Source: Gammaproteobacteria bacterium (lineage in GTDB: Bacteria > Pseudomonadota > Gammaproteobacteria > Pseudomonadales > Pseudomonadaceae). Taken from it: DNA of 34,263 nt. The stretch covers positions 1 through 34,263 of the forward strand of contig JAHIWP010000070.1 of the NCBI GenBank assembly GCA_018816095.1, written 5' to 3'. Positions 7,806-19,125 of this stretch are shown here, in pieces (the first letter of the stretch is position 1; each line of letters begins with the position of its first letter). The notes under the pieces are model-generated. The model ran no database searches and was not told the origin of the DNA. It saw only the letters and a program-made list of their open reading frames with translations. The translations under genes and the position numbers were made by a program.

Positions 7806-8225
7806 TTACTGAATGATTAAGTTATTGAACAGCAGGTCCTCTACCAGCGGCTTGCCTTCTTCCTGCGTCAGCACGTCCTGCACCTGCTTGAGTGCTTCGG
7901 CGCGCAGCGTTTCCCGCGCGCCTGCCGCCGCCATGCCTTCATTCGTCTGCTGGGAAAACAGCATGACTAGCTGATTGCGGATCAGCGGCTCGTGGTGTTT
8001 GACCTTCTCTTCAACATCCTTGCCAGTAACCCGCAGCGACAGGTCGGCCTTAAAAAACTTGAGCTTTGGCCCGTCACCAAAATTCCCCACCAGGGCCGGC
8101 ACCAAGGTGACATAGGCAACCGCCGGAGCAGCGCCTTCTTCCCCCTCAGGCTCATCCTTGCTTTCCGAAGCCTGCGCCATCAAGGGCAAGGACAGAGCCA
8201 ACAGCAATGCGATCCAGACTTTCAC
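7806..8225 (-). CDS. Exported FliL-like protein
   Basis: A 139-residue protein with a cleavable-looking signal peptide (MKVWIALLLALSLPLMAQA, residues 1–19) and a body resembling the periplasmic domain of flagellar FliL: a VTLVPALVGNFG strand region (40–51), then LRVTGKDVEEKVKHHEPLIRN (about 65–85), and a C-terminal ALKQVQDVLTQEEG helix (111–124). Classical FliL is an inner-membrane protein with an uncleaved anchor; this one may be released. Start is GTG with a GAGGA ribosome site about 10 bases upstream. No flagellar genes are nearby. The FliL-family label is sound; a flagellar role is unproven. Confidence 0.8.
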   Translation of the reverse strand: MKVWIALLLALSLPLMAQASESKDEPEGEEGAAPAVAYVTLVPALVGNFGDGPKLKFFKADLSLRVTGKDVEEKVKHHEPLIRNQLVMLFSQQTNEGMAAAGARETLRAEALKQVQDVLTQEEGKPLVEDLLFNNLIIQ

Positions 8226-8382
8226 AGGCGATATTCCTCAAGGGTTCAGCGCCTAGCATAGCCACACTCAGGCGGCGGCCCAAGCCCCAGCCTTATGCAT
8301 AACCATCATGCACAAGCATGCTCGTTGACCGGGCAGCACTCACACCTACACTGCATGGCCAACAACCGCAGAGGAAAGCCCG

Positions 8383-9360
8383 ATGAAAGCCGTGCTGTGC
8401 AAAGCCTTCGGCCCCGCCGAAACCCTGGTACTGGAAGAAATCGCCAGCCCCGAAGCGAAGAAGAACGAAGTGTTGCTGGAAGTGCATGCCGCCGGGGTCA
8501 ACTTCCCCGATACGCTAATCATTGAAGGCAAATACCAGTTCAAACCGCCTTTCCCCTTTTCCCCGGGTGGCGAAGCATCTGGCGTAGTCACGGCCGTCGG
8601 TGAAAAAGTCAGCCACCTGAAAGTCGGCGACCGGGTGATGGCTCTGACCGGCTGGGGCAGCTTCGCCGAAGAAGTGGCGGTACCCGGCTATAACGTCATG
8701 CCAATCCCCGCGAGCATGGACTTTGCCAGCGCCGCCGCTTTCGGCATGACCTACGGCACCTCGATGCACGCCCTCAAGCAGCGCGCCAACCTGCAGCCTG
8801 GGGAAACCCTGCTGGTACTCGGCGCCTCTGGCGGTGTCGGCTTGGCAGCCGTGGAAATTGGCAAAGCCATGGGCGCCAAGGTCATCGCCGCCGCGAGCAG
8901 CGCGGAGAAACTCGACGTAGCCAAGGCGGCTGGGGCCGATGAGCTGATCAACTACAGCGAAAGCAACCTGAAAGACGAAGTGAAGCGCCTGACCGGCGGC
9001 CAAGGCGCCGACGTGATCTACGACCCAGTCGGCGGCGATCTATTCGACGCGGCGATTCGTAGCATTGCCTGGAACGGCCGCTTGCTGGTGGTGGGCTTTG
9101 CCAGTGGGCGCATTCCCGAGTTGCCAGTGAACCTGGCGCTGCTCAAGGGCGCCGCCGTGGTCGGGGTGTTCTGGGGCGCGTTTGCCCAGCGCCAGCCACA
9201 AGACAATGCGGCCAACTTCCAGCAGCTGTTTGCCTGGCACGCCGAAGGCAAACTCAAGCCACTGGTCTCGCAGACGTACCCACTGGCGCAGGCCGCCGAG
9301 GCGATCAATATGCTGGGCCAACGTAAGGCGGTGGGCAAAGTGGTGGTGCAGGTGCGCTGA
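8383..9360 (+). CDS. NADPH:quinone oxidoreductase-type MDR enzyme
   Basis: A 325-residue zinc-free medium-chain dehydrogenase/reductase of the quinone oxidoreductase (QOR) group. It has an N-terminal GroES-like domain (about 1–120) with HAAGVNFPDTL (35–45) lacking zinc ligands, and a Rossmann domain with LGASGGVGLAAVEIGK (146–161) for NADPH. Predicted cytosolic. Start ATG with AGAGGAAAG ribosome site. A long-stem terminator follows it directly. Substrate is not predictable from sequence; quinones, enones or acyl-CoA enoyl compounds are all used in this family. Confidence 0.9.
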   Translation: MKAVLCKAFGPAETLVLEEIASPEAKKNEVLLEVHAAGVNFPDTLIIEGKYQFKPPFPFSPGGEASGVVTAVGEKVSHLKVGDRVMALTGWGSFAEEVAVPGYNVMPIPASMDFASAAAFGMTYGTSMHALKQRANLQPGETLLVLGASGGVGLAAVEIGKAMGAKVIAAASSAEKLDVAKAAGADELINYSESNLKDEVKRLTGGQGADVIYDPVGGDLFDAAIRSIAWNGRLLVVGFASGRIPELPVNLALLKGAAVVGVFWGAFAQRQPQDNAANFQQLFAWHAEGKLKPLVSQTYPLAQAAEAINMLGQRKAVGKVVVQVR

Positions 9361-9374
9361 TCGCACGCGACAGC

Positions 9375-9404
9375 AAAAGGCCGCCCATCTGGCGGCCTTT
9401 TTTA
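9375..9404. terminator. Bidirectional intrinsic terminator
   Basis: A perfect 11-bp stem (AAAAGGCCGCC, 9375–9385, against 9391–9401) with a five-base loop is followed by a T-run on the plus strand and, read on the minus strand, ends in TTTT. It sits between the convergent quinone oxidoreductase and ferredoxin-reductase genes and can terminate both. Confidence 0.9.
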
Positions 9405-9413
9405 TTGACGCGG

Positions 9414-10382
9414 TTAACCGCGTGGCGCGTAGGCGAAGACGTCTGCGCGCATTCGATGCGCATCCATACCCGCGTCTACCAATGCATCGAGGGTGGCATA
9501 AACCATGGCCGGCGAGCCGCTGGCGTAGACGTGTAATGCGTTAAGGTCGGCAAAATCTTCACGCACGGCCTCATGCAGCAGACCGCAACGCCCCTTCCAA
9601 CCGCACTGATCGCTGACTACCTGGTGCAGAAACAGGTTGGGCACTTGCTGCCACTGCGCCCAATGCTCCAGCTCATAGAAGTCTTCCGGGCGGCGCGCGC
9701 CCCAGTACAGATGCACCGGGTGGGCAAAACCGATAGCCCGACAATGCTCGATCAAACTGTGCATTTGCGCCATGCCGGTACCGGCGGCAATCAACACCAG
9801 CGGTCCATCCGGCAGTTCGGCCAAATGAGTATCACCGAACGGCAGTTTCACCCGCACCAGGCCCGTGGTGCGCAATTGGTCCACGAGGGCGACAGTCGCC
9901 TCGTCGCGGGCCAGTACATGCAACTCCAGCTCGCGGCCGCAGTGCGGAGCCGATGCCAGGGAAAAGGCCGCGTAATCATCAGCGTCGCGCTGCAGCAGCA
10001 GGTATTGCCCGGCGTGGTAACGCGGTGCCTTGCCGGCAGGCGCTTGCAGGCGCAGACGAAACACATCGCCGCCCAGGTCATCGCAGGCGGCAACCTGGCA
10101 GGCCAACTCGCGCACCGGCAGCTCGCCAGGGGCGAGCACGCCATCCCAGTGCAGCACACAGTCTTCCAGCGGTTCTGCCAGACAGGTGAACAGCTCCCCT
10201 TGGGCCAGTTCAACCCCGCCTTGCTGCACGCGGCCTTCAACCAATAACGCCGCGCAGATATGGCAGTTACCATTACGGCAGCTTTGCGGACAGTCGTAGC
10301 CCAGGCGCCGCGCGGCATCGAGAATACGCTCGCGGGGCTGGACGTCCAGTACTGCGCCTGAAGGATTCAGGGTGACTTTCAT
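9414..10382 (-). CDS. Ferredoxin-type NAD(P)H-flavin reductase downstream of ubiD
   Basis: A 322-residue fusion of a plant-type [2Fe-2S] ferredoxin domain (1–90) and a ferredoxin-NADP reductase-like FAD/NAD domain. Cluster cysteines are Cys35, Cys40, Cys43 and Cys67. The flavin-site region has YHAGQYLLLQ (122–131) and FSLASAP (140–146); AAGTGMAQ (199–206) binds the nicotinamide nucleotide. It is commonly annotated as CDP-6-deoxy-glucoseen reductase (AscD), probably wrongly, since no sugar genes are near. In E. coli the reductase gene fre follows ubiD; this looks like the Pseudomonas counterpart with an added ferredoxin domain. The ATG at 10382 overlaps the ubiD stop by one base, so it is chosen over a TTG one codon earlier. 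A role supplying reduced flavin or electrons around UbiD is inference. Confidence 0.88.
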   Translation of the reverse strand: MKVTLNPSGAVLDVQPRERILDAARRLGYDCPQSCRNGNCHICAALLVEGRVQQGGVELAQGELFTCLAEPLEDCVLHWDGVLAPGELPVRELACQVAACDDLGGDVFRLRLQAPAGKAPRYHAGQYLLLQRDADDYAAFSLASAPHCGRELELHVLARDEATVALVDQLRTTGLVRVKLPFGDTHLAELPDGPLVLIAAGTGMAQMHSLIEHCRAIGFAHPVHLYWGARRPEDFYELEHWAQWQQVPNLFLHQVVSDQCGWKGRCGLLHEAVREDFADLNALHVYASGSPAMVYATLDALVDAGMDAHRMRADVFAYAPRG

Positions 10383-11848
10383 CAATCAATTCCCAACTCA
10401 GACCACAGCGCATCGACGCGCTGCTTGACCGCTTCATCCTGAACGATAGCCCGGCCCCACTCACGAGTCGTCTCGCCCGGCCACTTGTGGGTGGCGTCCA
10501 GGCCCATCTTCGACCCCAAGCCCGAGATAGGCGAGGCAAAGTCCAGGTAGTCGATCGGGGTGTTATCGATCATCACCGTGTCGCGCTTGGGGTCCATGCG
10601 CGTGGTGATGGCCCAAATCACATCGTTCCAGTCCCGCGCATTGATGTCGTCATCAGTGACGATGACAAACTTGGTGTACATAAACTGGCGCAGGAAGCTC
10701 CACACACCGAGCATCACGCGCTTGGCGTGGCCGGGGTACTGCTTTTTGATGGTGACCACCGCCAGGCGGTAGGAACAGCCTTCCGGCGGCAGGTAGAAGT
10801 CGACGATCTCGGGGTACTGCTTCTGCAGAATCGGCACGAAGACTTCGTTCAACGCCACACCGAGAATCGCCGGCTCATCCGGTGGCCGGCCGGTGTAGGT
10901 GCTGTGATAGATCGGCTTTTGCCTACGCGTGATGCGCTCGACGGTGAACACCGGGAAGCTGTCGACTTCGTTGTAATAGCCGGTGTGGTCGCCGTAAGGG
11001 CCTTCCGGGGCCATCTCACCAGGGTGAATCACCCCCTCGAGGACGATTTCGGCACTGGCCGGAACCTGCAGATCACTGCCGCGACACTTCACCAGCTCGG
11101 TTCTGTTGCCGCGCAACAGGCCAGCAAAGGCATATTCAGACAAGGTATCCGGCACCGGTGTGACCGCGCCGAGAATGGTCGCCGGATCGGCACCGAGGGC
11201 CACCGCAACCGGGTAGGGACGATCCGGGTATTTCTGGCACCAGTCGCGAAAATCCAGTGCGCCGCCGCGGTGGCTGAGCCAGCGCATAATCACCTTGTTG
11301 CGGCCAATCACCTGCTGACGGTAAATGCCGAGGTTCTGTCGTTCCTTGTTAGGCCCTTTGGTGATGGTCAGGCCCCAGGTGATCAGCGGCCCCACATCGC
11401 CCGGCCAGCAGGTCTGCACAGGCAGCTTGCCGAGGTCGACGTCATCACCCTCTTCGATCACTTCCTGGCACGGCGCGTCTTTAACGACTTTTGGCGCCAT
11501 GGCCAGTACCTTGCGGAAAATCGGCAGCTTGCTCCAGGCATCCTTCAGGCCCTTCGGCGGCTCAGGCTCCTTCAAAAACGCCAGCAGCTTGCCGATTTCA
11601 CGCAGCTCGCTGACCTCTTCCGCGCCCATGCCCAACGCCACGCGCTTGGGCGTGCCGAACAGGTTGCCGAGTACCGGTACATCGAAGCCTGTGGGGTTTT
11701 CGAACAGCAGCGCCGGCCCGCCTTTACGCAACGTGCGGTCGCAAATTTCCGTCATCTCCAGCACGGGAGAGACGGGTGTCTGGATACGCTTGAGTTCACC
11801 GCGCTGTTCCAGGCCGCGAATAAAGTCGCGCAGGTCACGATACTGCAT
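10382..11848 (-). CDS. ubiD: UbiD, 3-octaprenyl-4-hydroxybenzoate decarboxylase
   Basis: A 488-residue prenyl-FMN-dependent decarboxylase that removes the carboxyl group of polyprenyl-4-hydroxybenzoate in ubiquinone synthesis; the cofactor is made by UbiX, whose gene is not in this window. The sequence starts [22 protein letters not shown] as in the family and has the QNLGIYR cofactor/metal region (171–177) and the conserved [11 protein letters not shown] active-site block (282–292). The ATG at 11848 gives the normal length and has a GAGG ribosome site; an upstream extension would add 31 residues unlike the family. It lies downstream of rho after a strong terminator, so it probably has its own promoter in 11849–11938. 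Confidence 0.96.
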   Translation of the reverse strand: MQYRDLRDFIRGLEQRGELKRIQTPVSPVLEMTEICDRTLRKGGPALLFENPTGFDVPVLGNLFGTPKRVALGMGAEEVSELREIGKLLAFLKEPEPPKGLKDAWSKLPIFRKVLAMAPKVVKDAPCQEVIEEGDDVDLGKLPVQTCWPGDVGPLITWGLTITKGPNKERQNLGIYRQQVIGRNKVIMRWLSHRGGALDFRDWCQKYPDRPYPVAVALGADPATILGAVTPVPDTLSEYAFAGLLRGNRTELVKCRGSDLQVPASAEIVLEGVIHPGEMAPEGPYGDHTGYYNEVDSFPVFTVERITRRQKPIYHSTYTGRPPDEPAILGVALNEVFVPILQKQYPEIVDFYLPPEGCSYRLAVVTIKKQYPGHAKRVMLGVWSFLRQFMYTKFVIVTDDDINARDWNDVIWAITTRMDPKRDTVMIDNTPIDYLDFASPISGLGSKMGLDATHKWPGETTREWGRAIVQDEAVKQRVDALWSELGID

Positions 11849-11938
11849 GCAAATGCCTCGTTTCGAGCCGAGCAATAGGGCCGCAAAGTTTAGCGCCGAA
11901 CTCGGTCTTTCAGAAGGGAAAGCCAATATGCAGAGACA

Positions 11939-11964
11939 CAAAAGCCGGGCTTACCCGGCTTTTG
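11939..11964. terminator. Intrinsic terminator after rho
   Basis: An 11-bp perfect stem (CAAAAGCCGGG, 11939–11949, pairing with 11954–11964) with a four-base loop sits 20 bases downstream of the rho stop. On the minus strand the stem ends in TTTTGTGT. It separates rho from ubiD. Confidence 0.82.
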
Positions 11965-11983
11965 TTGTAGGGCGAAGGACGCC

Positions 11984-13243
11984 TTACTTACGCTTCATCG
12001 ACTGGAAGAACTCTTCGTTCGTCTTAGTCGCTTTCAACTTGTCGGTGAGGAACTCGATGGCGGCAATTTCATCCATCGGGTGCAGCAGCTTGCGCAGAAT
12101 CCACATACGCTGCAGTTCGTCATCGGCGGTCAGCAGTTCTTCGCGACGGGTACCGGCACGGTTGATGTTGATCGCAGGGAACACACGCTTCTCGGCAATA
12201 CGACGGTCCAGCGGCAGTTCCATGTTACCGGTGCCTTTGAACTCTTCGTAGATCACTTCATCCATCTTCGAGCCGGTTTCCACCAGCGCGGTGGCGATGA
12301 TGGTCAGCGAACCGCCTTCTTCGATGTTACGCGCGGCGCCGAAGAAGCGTTTCGGCTTCTCCAAGGCGTGGGCGTCAACACCACCGGTCAACACCTTGCC
12401 GGAGCTCGGGATCACGGTGTTGTAGGCACGTGCCAGACGGGTGATGGAGTCAAGCAGGATGACCACATCCTTCTTGTGCTCAACCAGGCGCTTGGCCTTT
12501 TCGATGACCATTTCGGCAACCTGCACGTGGCGGGTTGGCGGCTCATCGAAGGTCGAGGCAACCACTTCGCCGCGCACAGTGCGCTGCATCTCGGTCACTT
12601 CTTCCGGGCGTTCGTCGATCAACAGCACGATCAGGTGGCACTCGGGGTTGTTGCGCGCAATGTTCGCCGCGATGTTCTGCAGCATGATGGTCTTACCGGC
12701 TTTCGGCGGTGCGACGATCAGGCCACGCTGGCCTTTACCGATCGGGGCGCAGAGGTCGATCACCCGGCCGGTGATGTCTTCGGTAGAGCCGTTACCGGCT
12801 TCCATGACCAGACGTTTGGTCGGGAACAGCGGCGTCAGGTTCTCGAAGAGAATCTTGTTCTTGGCGTTTTCCGGGCGGTCGTAGTTGATCGTGTCAACCT
12901 TGAGCAGCGCGAAGTAACGCTCGCCTTCTTTCGGCGGGCGTATCTTGCCGACGATGGTATCGCCGGTACGCAAGTTGAAGCGGCGGATCTGGCTCGGCGA
13001 GACGTAGATGTCATCGGGGCCAGCGAGGTACGAGGCATCCGCAGAGCGGAGAAAGCCGAAACCGTCCTGGAGGATCTCCAGCACGCCATCACCGGAGATT
13101 TCCTCACCGCTTTTAGCGTGTTTCTTCAACAGGGAGAAAATCACGTCCTGCTTGCGTGAACGAGCCATGTTATCCAGGCCCTGTTGTTCAGCGAGTTCCA
13201 GCAGTTCGGTAATCGGCTTTTGCTTGAGTTCGGTCAGATTCAT
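11984..13243 (-). CDS. rho: Transcription termination factor Rho
   Basis: A 419-residue hexameric RNA helicase/ATPase. The N-terminal helix bundle and RNA-binding cold-shock-like domain carry GFGFLR (61–66) and the [12 protein letters not shown] block (80–91). The ATPase domain has the P-loop APPKAGKT (178–185), exactly at the E. coli position, and the Q-loop/R-loop region in the [26 protein letters not shown] stretch. The family N-terminus MNLTEL selects the ATG at 13243; an upstream ATG at 13261 would add six residues. Neither has an evident ribosome site, as the preceding bases are CCCCTCC rather than purine-rich. Rho is autoregulated in E. coli through its leader; the 200-base leader here may do the same. 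Confidence 0.98.
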   Translation of the reverse strand: MNLTELKQKPITELLELAEQQGLDNMARSRKQDVIFSLLKKHAKSGEEISGDGVLEILQDGFGFLRSADASYLAGPDDIYVSPSQIRRFNLRTGDTIVGKIRPPKEGERYFALLKVDTINYDRPENAKNKILFENLTPLFPTKRLVMEAGNGSTEDITGRVIDLCAPIGKGQRGLIVAPPKAGKTIMLQNIAANIARNNPECHLIVLLIDERPEEVTEMQRTVRGEVVASTFDEPPTRHVQVAEMVIEKAKRLVEHKKDVVILLDSITRLARAYNTVIPSSGKVLTGGVDAHALEKPKRFFGAARNIEEGGSLTIIATALVETGSKMDEVIYEEFKGTGNMELPLDRRIAEKRVFPAININRAGTRREELLTADDELQRMWILRKLLHPMDEIAAIEFLTDKLKATKTNEEFFQSMKRK

Positions 13244-13278
13244 AGGAATGACGTAATTCATGAAGGAGGGGAAATAAG

Positions 13279-13386
13279 CTATTTAGCTTGGGAGCCAGCG
13301 CCGCAGAGAAGGCGAGTTGATCGCCTGCTTATGTATCGAAGGATTCGGATAGGAATGCGTCGGCGACGGCTTGCAGGGGGCTGCAT
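13279..13386 (-). other. Possible Arg-rich leader ORF upstream of rho
   Basis: In the rho leader an ATG-initiated frame of 35 codons ends 35 bases before the rho start. The peptide is arginine-rich (9 of 35, including four in a row at residues 7–10). E. coli rho is preceded by a short leader peptide gene, rhoL, of about this length. However there is no ribosome site before this ATG and no visible sequence similarity to RhoL, so it may be chance. Listed as a candidate only. Confidence 0.25.
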
Positions 13387-13451
13387 AGGAAATACAGCGA
13401 AGCCGAATGTAACACCGGTTTTATTCGTACGTCCAGCGCCCAGGCAGAAAA

Positions 13452-13474
13452 AAGCCCCGCAATGTGCGGGGCTT
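13452..13474 (-). terminator. Intrinsic terminator of trxA
   Basis: A perfect 9-bp GC-rich stem (13452–13460 with 13466–13474) and a five-base loop, followed on the minus strand by a run of six T residues (complement of 13448–13453). It lies about 30 bases after the trxA stop and before the rho leader. Confidence 0.92.
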
Positions 13475-13502
13475 CTAGCGCTTGTTGGCGTCTCAATACA
13501 AC

Positions 13503-13829
13503 TTAGATGTTGCTATCGAGGAACGCCGCCAGCTGCGACTTGGACAATGCGCCCACTTTGGTTGCTTCAACGTTGCCGTTCTTGAACAGCATCAGCGTTG
13601 GGATGCCACGCACGCCAAACTTCGGCGGGGTGTCCTGGTTTTCATCGATGTTCAGCTTGCAGACTTTCAGCTTGCCCTGATAGGTCTGGGCGATCTCATC
13701 GAGCACCGGCGCGATCATTTTGCACGGGCCGCACCACTCAGCCCAGTAGTCGACCAGCACCGGCCCTTCGGCCTGCAGGACATCTTGGTCGAAGCTGGCA
13801 TCGCTGACATTGGTGATGAATTCGCTCAT
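13503..13829 (-). CDS. trxA: Thioredoxin
   Basis: A 108-residue classical thioredoxin, a cytosolic dithiol reductant. The active site WCGPCK is at residues 32–37 and the cis-proline segment reads [11 protein letters not shown]. The start at [10 protein letters not shown] matches the family and has a GGAGA ribosome site; upstream in-frame starts are rejected. It lies upstream of rho, separated by a strong terminator, the same trxA–rho order as in enterobacteria. Confidence 0.98.
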   Translation of the reverse strand: MSEFITNVSDASFDQDVLQAEGPVLVDYWAEWCGPCKMIAPVLDEIAQTYQGKLKVCKLNIDENQDTPPKFGVRGIPTLMLFKNGNVEATKVGALSKSQLAAFLDSNI

Positions 13830-14108
13830 GGAAAGTCTCCGTGTTCGGAAGCAAAAGATGGGCGACATCATAGCCCGGCTTTCTCCACACAGGAAGGCGG
13901 CGGCAACTGAGCTTCTCTATGGTGCAACACCAAAACGGCCGCGCAGGCCTTTACCACGCAATTTATTCAGACCACCGGTCAGCCCAGCGCCAGCGCTGCA
14001 TGCATCGCCGTACAGCGGCATTGGCGGGCGCCTGCGACATCAGTATGCGTTGGCGAGGCCAGGCTATCGTGGCACGATGACACGGTTCCGCTCTGAGATG
14101 GTTCTGCC
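13830..14108. other. Divergent intergenic region between trxA and ppx
   Basis: A 279-base gap between divergent genes, expected to hold both promoters. I could not identify a convincing sigma-70 pair, Pho box or gene in it. Confidence 0.45.
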
Positions 14109-15611
14109 ATGCCGCATACCCCTGCCGAGTCTTTCCCTTTGATTGCAGCTATCGACCTGGGCTCCAACAGCTTCCATATGGTGCTGGCCAAAGCCGATCA
14201 CGGCGAGATCCGCATCCTCGAACGCCTCGGCGACAAGGTCCAGCTGGCCGCCGGCATTGATGAGCAGCGCCTGCTCAGCGAGGAAGCCATGCAGCGTGGG
14301 CTCGACTGCCTACGCCGCTTCGCCCAGCTGACCGCCAGCCTGCCAGAAGGCGCGGTGCGCGTGGTGGGCACCAATGCCCTGCGTGAGGCGCGCAACCGTG
14401 GCGAATTTATCCGCCGCGCCGAAGAAATCCTCGGTCATCCGGTGGAAGTCATTTCCGGCCGTGAAGAAGCCCGCCTGATCTACCTCGGCGTGTCGCACAG
14501 CATTGCTGACACCCCCGGTAAACGCCTGGTCGCTGATATTGGCGGCGGCAGTACCGAATTCATCATTGGCCAACGCTTCGAACCCATGCTGCGCGAAAGC
14601 TTGCAGATGGGCTGCGTCAGCTTTACCCAGCGCTTCTTCAAGGACGGCAAGATAACGCCTGCGCGTTATGCCCAGGCTTACACCGCGGCCCGGCTGGAGA
14701 TCATGGGCATCGAGCACGCCCTACGCCGCCTCGGCTGGGAAGACGCCGTGGGCGCTTCCGGCACCATCAAGGCCATCGGCCTGACTATTCAGGCGGCTGG
14801 GCTTGGCTCGGGCGAGGTCAATGCCGAAGGGCTGGCCTGGCTGAAACGCAAAGTGTTCAAGATTGGCGACGCGGAAAAACTCGATCTCGACGGCATCAAG
14901 GTCGATCGCCGCGGAATTTTCCCGGCCGGCCTGGCGATTCTCGAGGCAATCTTCGATGCCTGTGATATCCAACGCATGAGCCACTCGGAAGGCGCGCTGC
15001 GTGAAGGCGTGCTGTATGACCTGCTGGGCCGGCATCAACATGAAGACGTGCGTGAACGCACGCTCAGCTCGCTGATGGAGCGTTACCACGTCGACCTAGA
15101 GCAGGCTGCGCGAGTTGAAAGCAAGGCGCTGTCTGCGCTGGGCAAGGTCGCTGCGGACTGGCAACTGCAAGACGACTGCCACCGCGAGCTGCTCAGCTGG
15201 GCCGCCAAAGTGCATGAGGTGGGTTTGGATATTGCCCACTACCAGTACCACAAACACGGTGCTTATCTGGTTGAGCACTCAGACCTGTCAGGTTTTTCCC
15301 GCCAGGATCAACAGATGCTCGCCCTGCTGGTACGCGGTCATCGGCGCAATATCCCCAAAGATAAGTTCGCCGACTTCGGTGCCGAGGGCATCAAGCTGAT
15401 GCGCCTGTGCGTACTGCTGCGCTTTGCCATCCTGTTCCACCACATTCGCGGCAGCCAAGAAATGCCCGAGGTGCAGCTCAAGGCCCGTGAACAGAGCCTG
15501 GAAATTCAATTCCCGGATGGCTGGCTGGAGAACAATCCGCTGACCCAGGCCGATTTCACCCAGGAAGCGGAGTGGCTCAAACGTATTGGCGTCGAACTGA
15601 GCGTGCGCTGA
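14109..15611 (+). CDS. ppx: Exopolyphosphatase
   Basis: A 500-residue exopolyphosphatase of the Ppx/GppA family (ASKHA fold), releasing phosphate from the ends of inorganic polyphosphate. Motifs: [13 protein letters not shown] (13–25), the catalytic-region [12 protein letters not shown] with Glu119/Glu120, and [14 protein letters not shown] (141–154). The C-terminal half is the helical HD-like domain ([23 protein letters not shown]). Length fits full Ppx rather than a truncated GppA. It is convergent with ppk, the polymer-making enzyme; the two stop codons are only about 35 bases apart. Ribosome site weak (GAGATGG). A GC hairpin in the gap has no T-run. Confidence 0.96.
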   Translation: MPHTPAESFPLIAAIDLGSNSFHMVLAKADHGEIRILERLGDKVQLAAGIDEQRLLSEEAMQRGLDCLRRFAQLTASLPEGAVRVVGTNALREARNRGEFIRRAEEILGHPVEVISGREEARLIYLGVSHSIADTPGKRLVADIGGGSTEFIIGQRFEPMLRESLQMGCVSFTQRFFKDGKITPARYAQAYTAARLEIMGIEHALRRLGWEDAVGASGTIKAIGLTIQAAGLGSGEVNAEGLAWLKRKVFKIGDAEKLDLDGIKVDRRGIFPAGLAILEAIFDACDIQRMSHSEGALREGVLYDLLGRHQHEDVRERTLSSLMERYHVDLEQAARVESKALSALGKVAADWQLQDDCHRELLSWAAKVHEVGLDIAHYQYHKHGAYLVEHSDLSGFSRQDQQMLALLVRGHRRNIPKDKFADFGAEGIKLMRLCVLLRFAILFHHIRGSQEMPEVQLKAREQSLEIQFPDGWLENNPLTQADFTQEAEWLKRIGVELSVR

Positions 15612-15645
15612 GGCGGCGCCAGCAAGGCGCCACCTGCGCACAGGT

Positions 15646-17850
15646 TTACCGGGCGCTGATCAGCGGCGCCGTCAACTTCTCTAGCAAACCAGCCTGCGCG
15701 CTGCGCGGGTTCTGGTTGCCACTCGGGCTGCAGCGCAGGTAGCGCCCATCCGATTGCAGCACCCAGGCCTGAGTGTTGTCGCTCAGGTAGCTTTCCAGCT
15801 CCTTCTTGACCCGCAGAATCAGCTTCTTGCCTTCCACCGGGAAGCAGGTCTCGACGCGCTTATCGAGGTTGCGTTCCATCCAGTCGGCGCTGGACAGGTA
15901 GATCTGCTCTTCGCCGCCATTGAGGAAGTAGAACACCCGCGTGTGCTCGAGGAAGCGGCCAATAATCGAGCGCACCTGAATATTGTGCGAGACCCCGGCA
16001 ATGCCCGGGCGCAGGCAGCACATGCCGCGCACCACCAGCTCGATCTTCACCCCGGCCTGGCTGGCCTTGTACAGCGCGCGGATGATCTTGGCATCGGTCA
16101 GCGAGTTGAACTTGGCCATGATGTGCGCCGGCTTGCCTTCGGCAGCCTGGGCGGTCTCGCGGGCGATCATGTCGAGCAGGGTCTTTTTCAAGGTAAACGG
16201 CGCGTGCAGCAGCTTCTTCATGCGCAGCGTTTTACCCATGCCGATCAGCTGGCTGAACAACTTGGAGACGTCCTCACACAGCGCCACGTCGGCCGTCAGC
16301 AGGCTGTAATCGGTGTACAGCTTGGCGTTGCCGGCATGGTAGTTACCGGTGCCCAAGTGTGCGTAGCGGACGATATCGCCGCTCTCACGGCGCAGGATCA
16401 GCATCATCTTGGCGTGGGTCTTGAAGCCCACCACGCCGTAGATCACCACCGCACCGGCGGCCTGCAAACGGCTGGCCAGCGCCAGGTTGGACTCCTCGTC
16501 AAAGCGTGCACGCAACTCGATCACCGCGGTGACTTCCTTGCCGTTACGCGCGGCATCAACCAGCGCATCGACGATTTCCGAGTTGGCCCCCGAGCGGTAC
16601 AGGGTCTGCTTGATCGCCAGCACATGCGGGTCTTTTGCCGCCTGACGCAGCAGGTCGACCACGGGGGTAAAGGACTCAAACGGATGCAGCAGGAGAATGT
16701 CCTGCTTGCTGACCACACTGAAAATGTTCTCAGCGTTCTGCAGCAATTTGGGGATCACCGGAGTGAACGGCGTGTATTGCAGCTCTGGATGGCTTTCCAG
16801 GCCGGTAATGCTGAACAGCCGCGTCAGGTTGACCGGGCCATTGACCCGGTACAGCTCGGCCTCCGTCAGGTTGAACTGCTTGAGCAGGTAGTTGAGCAAT
16901 GGCTGCGGGCAGGTGTCGACCACCTCCAGACGCACCGCATCGCCATAACGCCGGCTGAACAGCTCACCACGTAGGGCGCGGGCCAGGTCTTCGACGTCTT
17001 CGGTGTCCACCGACAGGTCGGCGTTACGGGTCAGGCGGAACTGGTAGCAGCCCTTGACCTTCATGCCCTGGAACAGGTCATCGGCGTGGGCGTGGATCAT
17101 CGAGGAGAGGAACACGAAGTTGTCGCCCGGACCGCCGACATCCTCCGGCACCTTGATGATGCGCGGCAGCAGACGCGGCGCGGGAATGATCGCCAGACCG
17201 GAGTCGCGGCCGAAGGCGTCGATGCCTTCCAGCTCGACAATAAAGTTCAGGCTCTTGTTCACCAGCAGCGGGAACGGGTGCGTCGGGTCGAGACCGATCG
17301 GGGTGATGATCGGCGCGATCTCGTCGCGGAAATAGCGGCGAACCCAGGCTTTGAGCTTGGCATTCCAGAAACGTCGACGGATAAAGTTGACGTTGTGCTT
17401 GGCCAGTGCCGGGAACAGGTTGTCGTTGAGAATGGCGTATTGGCGCTCAACCTGCTCGTGTACCAACTCGGCAATCCGCGCCAGCGCCTGATGCGGTTGC
17501 AAGCCATCGGCGCCAGCCTGTTCGCGGGCGAAGTTGATCTGCTTCTTCAGGCCGGCCACACGAATCTCAAAGAACTCGTCGAGGTTGCTGGAGAAGATAA
17601 GCAGGAACTTCAGCCGCTCCAGCAACGGGTAGGACTCATCCAGCGCCTGTTCCAGCACGCGGATATTGAATTGCAGTTGTGAAAGCTCGCGGTGGATATA
17701 CAGGCTGCTGTCATCCAGGTTGTGGATCACCACGGGCGCAGGTGCGACGGGCGCGGGGGCTTCGATCACAGGGGGTTCCACGGCTACAACCTCGTCGACG
17801 ACCGGCTGGGCGTCTTGCAATTCAGGGGTACTGAGTCCTTCGGTGTTCAT
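15646..17850 (-). CDS. ppk: Polyphosphate kinase 1
   Basis: A 734-residue PPK1, which polymerises ATP gamma-phosphate into polyphosphate reversibly. Order: N-terminal domain starting at about 45 ([22 protein letters not shown]), a head domain, and two phospholipase-D-like catalytic domains. The autophosphorylated histidine is His479 in GFKTHAK, followed by [10 protein letters not shown] (496–505). Unusual is a 40-residue leader rich in Val, Pro, Ala and Glu before the conserved domain; similar extensions occur in Pseudomonas. The ATG has AGGAC upstream. It begins 18 bases after the hemB stop, so the two are probably co-transcribed. Convergent to ppx. Confidence 0.97.
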   Translation of the reverse strand: MNTEGLSTPELQDAQPVVDEVVAVEPPVIEAPAPVAPAPVVIHNLDDSSLYIHRELSQLQFNIRVLEQALDESYPLLERLKFLLIFSSNLDEFFEIRVAGLKKQINFAREQAGADGLQPHQALARIAELVHEQVERQYAILNDNLFPALAKHNVNFIRRRFWNAKLKAWVRRYFRDEIAPIITPIGLDPTHPFPLLVNKSLNFIVELEGIDAFGRDSGLAIIPAPRLLPRIIKVPEDVGGPGDNFVFLSSMIHAHADDLFQGMKVKGCYQFRLTRNADLSVDTEDVEDLARALRGELFSRRYGDAVRLEVVDTCPQPLLNYLLKQFNLTEAELYRVNGPVNLTRLFSITGLESHPELQYTPFTPVIPKLLQNAENIFSVVSKQDILLLHPFESFTPVVDLLRQAAKDPHVLAIKQTLYRSGANSEIVDALVDAARNGKEVTAVIELRARFDEESNLALASRLQAAGAVVIYGVVGFKTHAKMMLILRRESGDIVRYAHLGTGNYHAGNAKLYTDYSLLTADVALCEDVSKLFSQLIGMGKTLRMKKLLHAPFTLKKTLLDMIARETAQAAEGKPAHIMAKFNSLTDAKIIRALYKASQAGVKIELVVRGMCCLRPGIAGVSHNIQVRSIIGRFLEHTRVFYFLNGGEEQIYLSSADWMERNLDKRVETCFPVEGKKLILRVKKELESYLSDNTQAWVLQSDGRYLRCSPSGNQNPRSAQAGLLEKLTAPLISAR

Positions 17851-17868
17851 TGAAAAGTCCTGGAGGGG

Positions 17869-19125
<1,257 letters not shown>

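Noticed and set aside
10487-11878. 463-codon open frame opposite ubiD
   Set aside because: Antisense shadow; UbiD motifs and length are right on the minus strand.
12080-13159. 359-codon open frame opposite rho
   Set aside because: Antisense shadow of a highly conserved gene; no ribosome site or known family.
15612-15645. GC hairpin between ppx and ppk as a terminator
   Set aside because: The stem GGCGCC…GGCGCC has no T-run on either strand, so evidence is insufficient.
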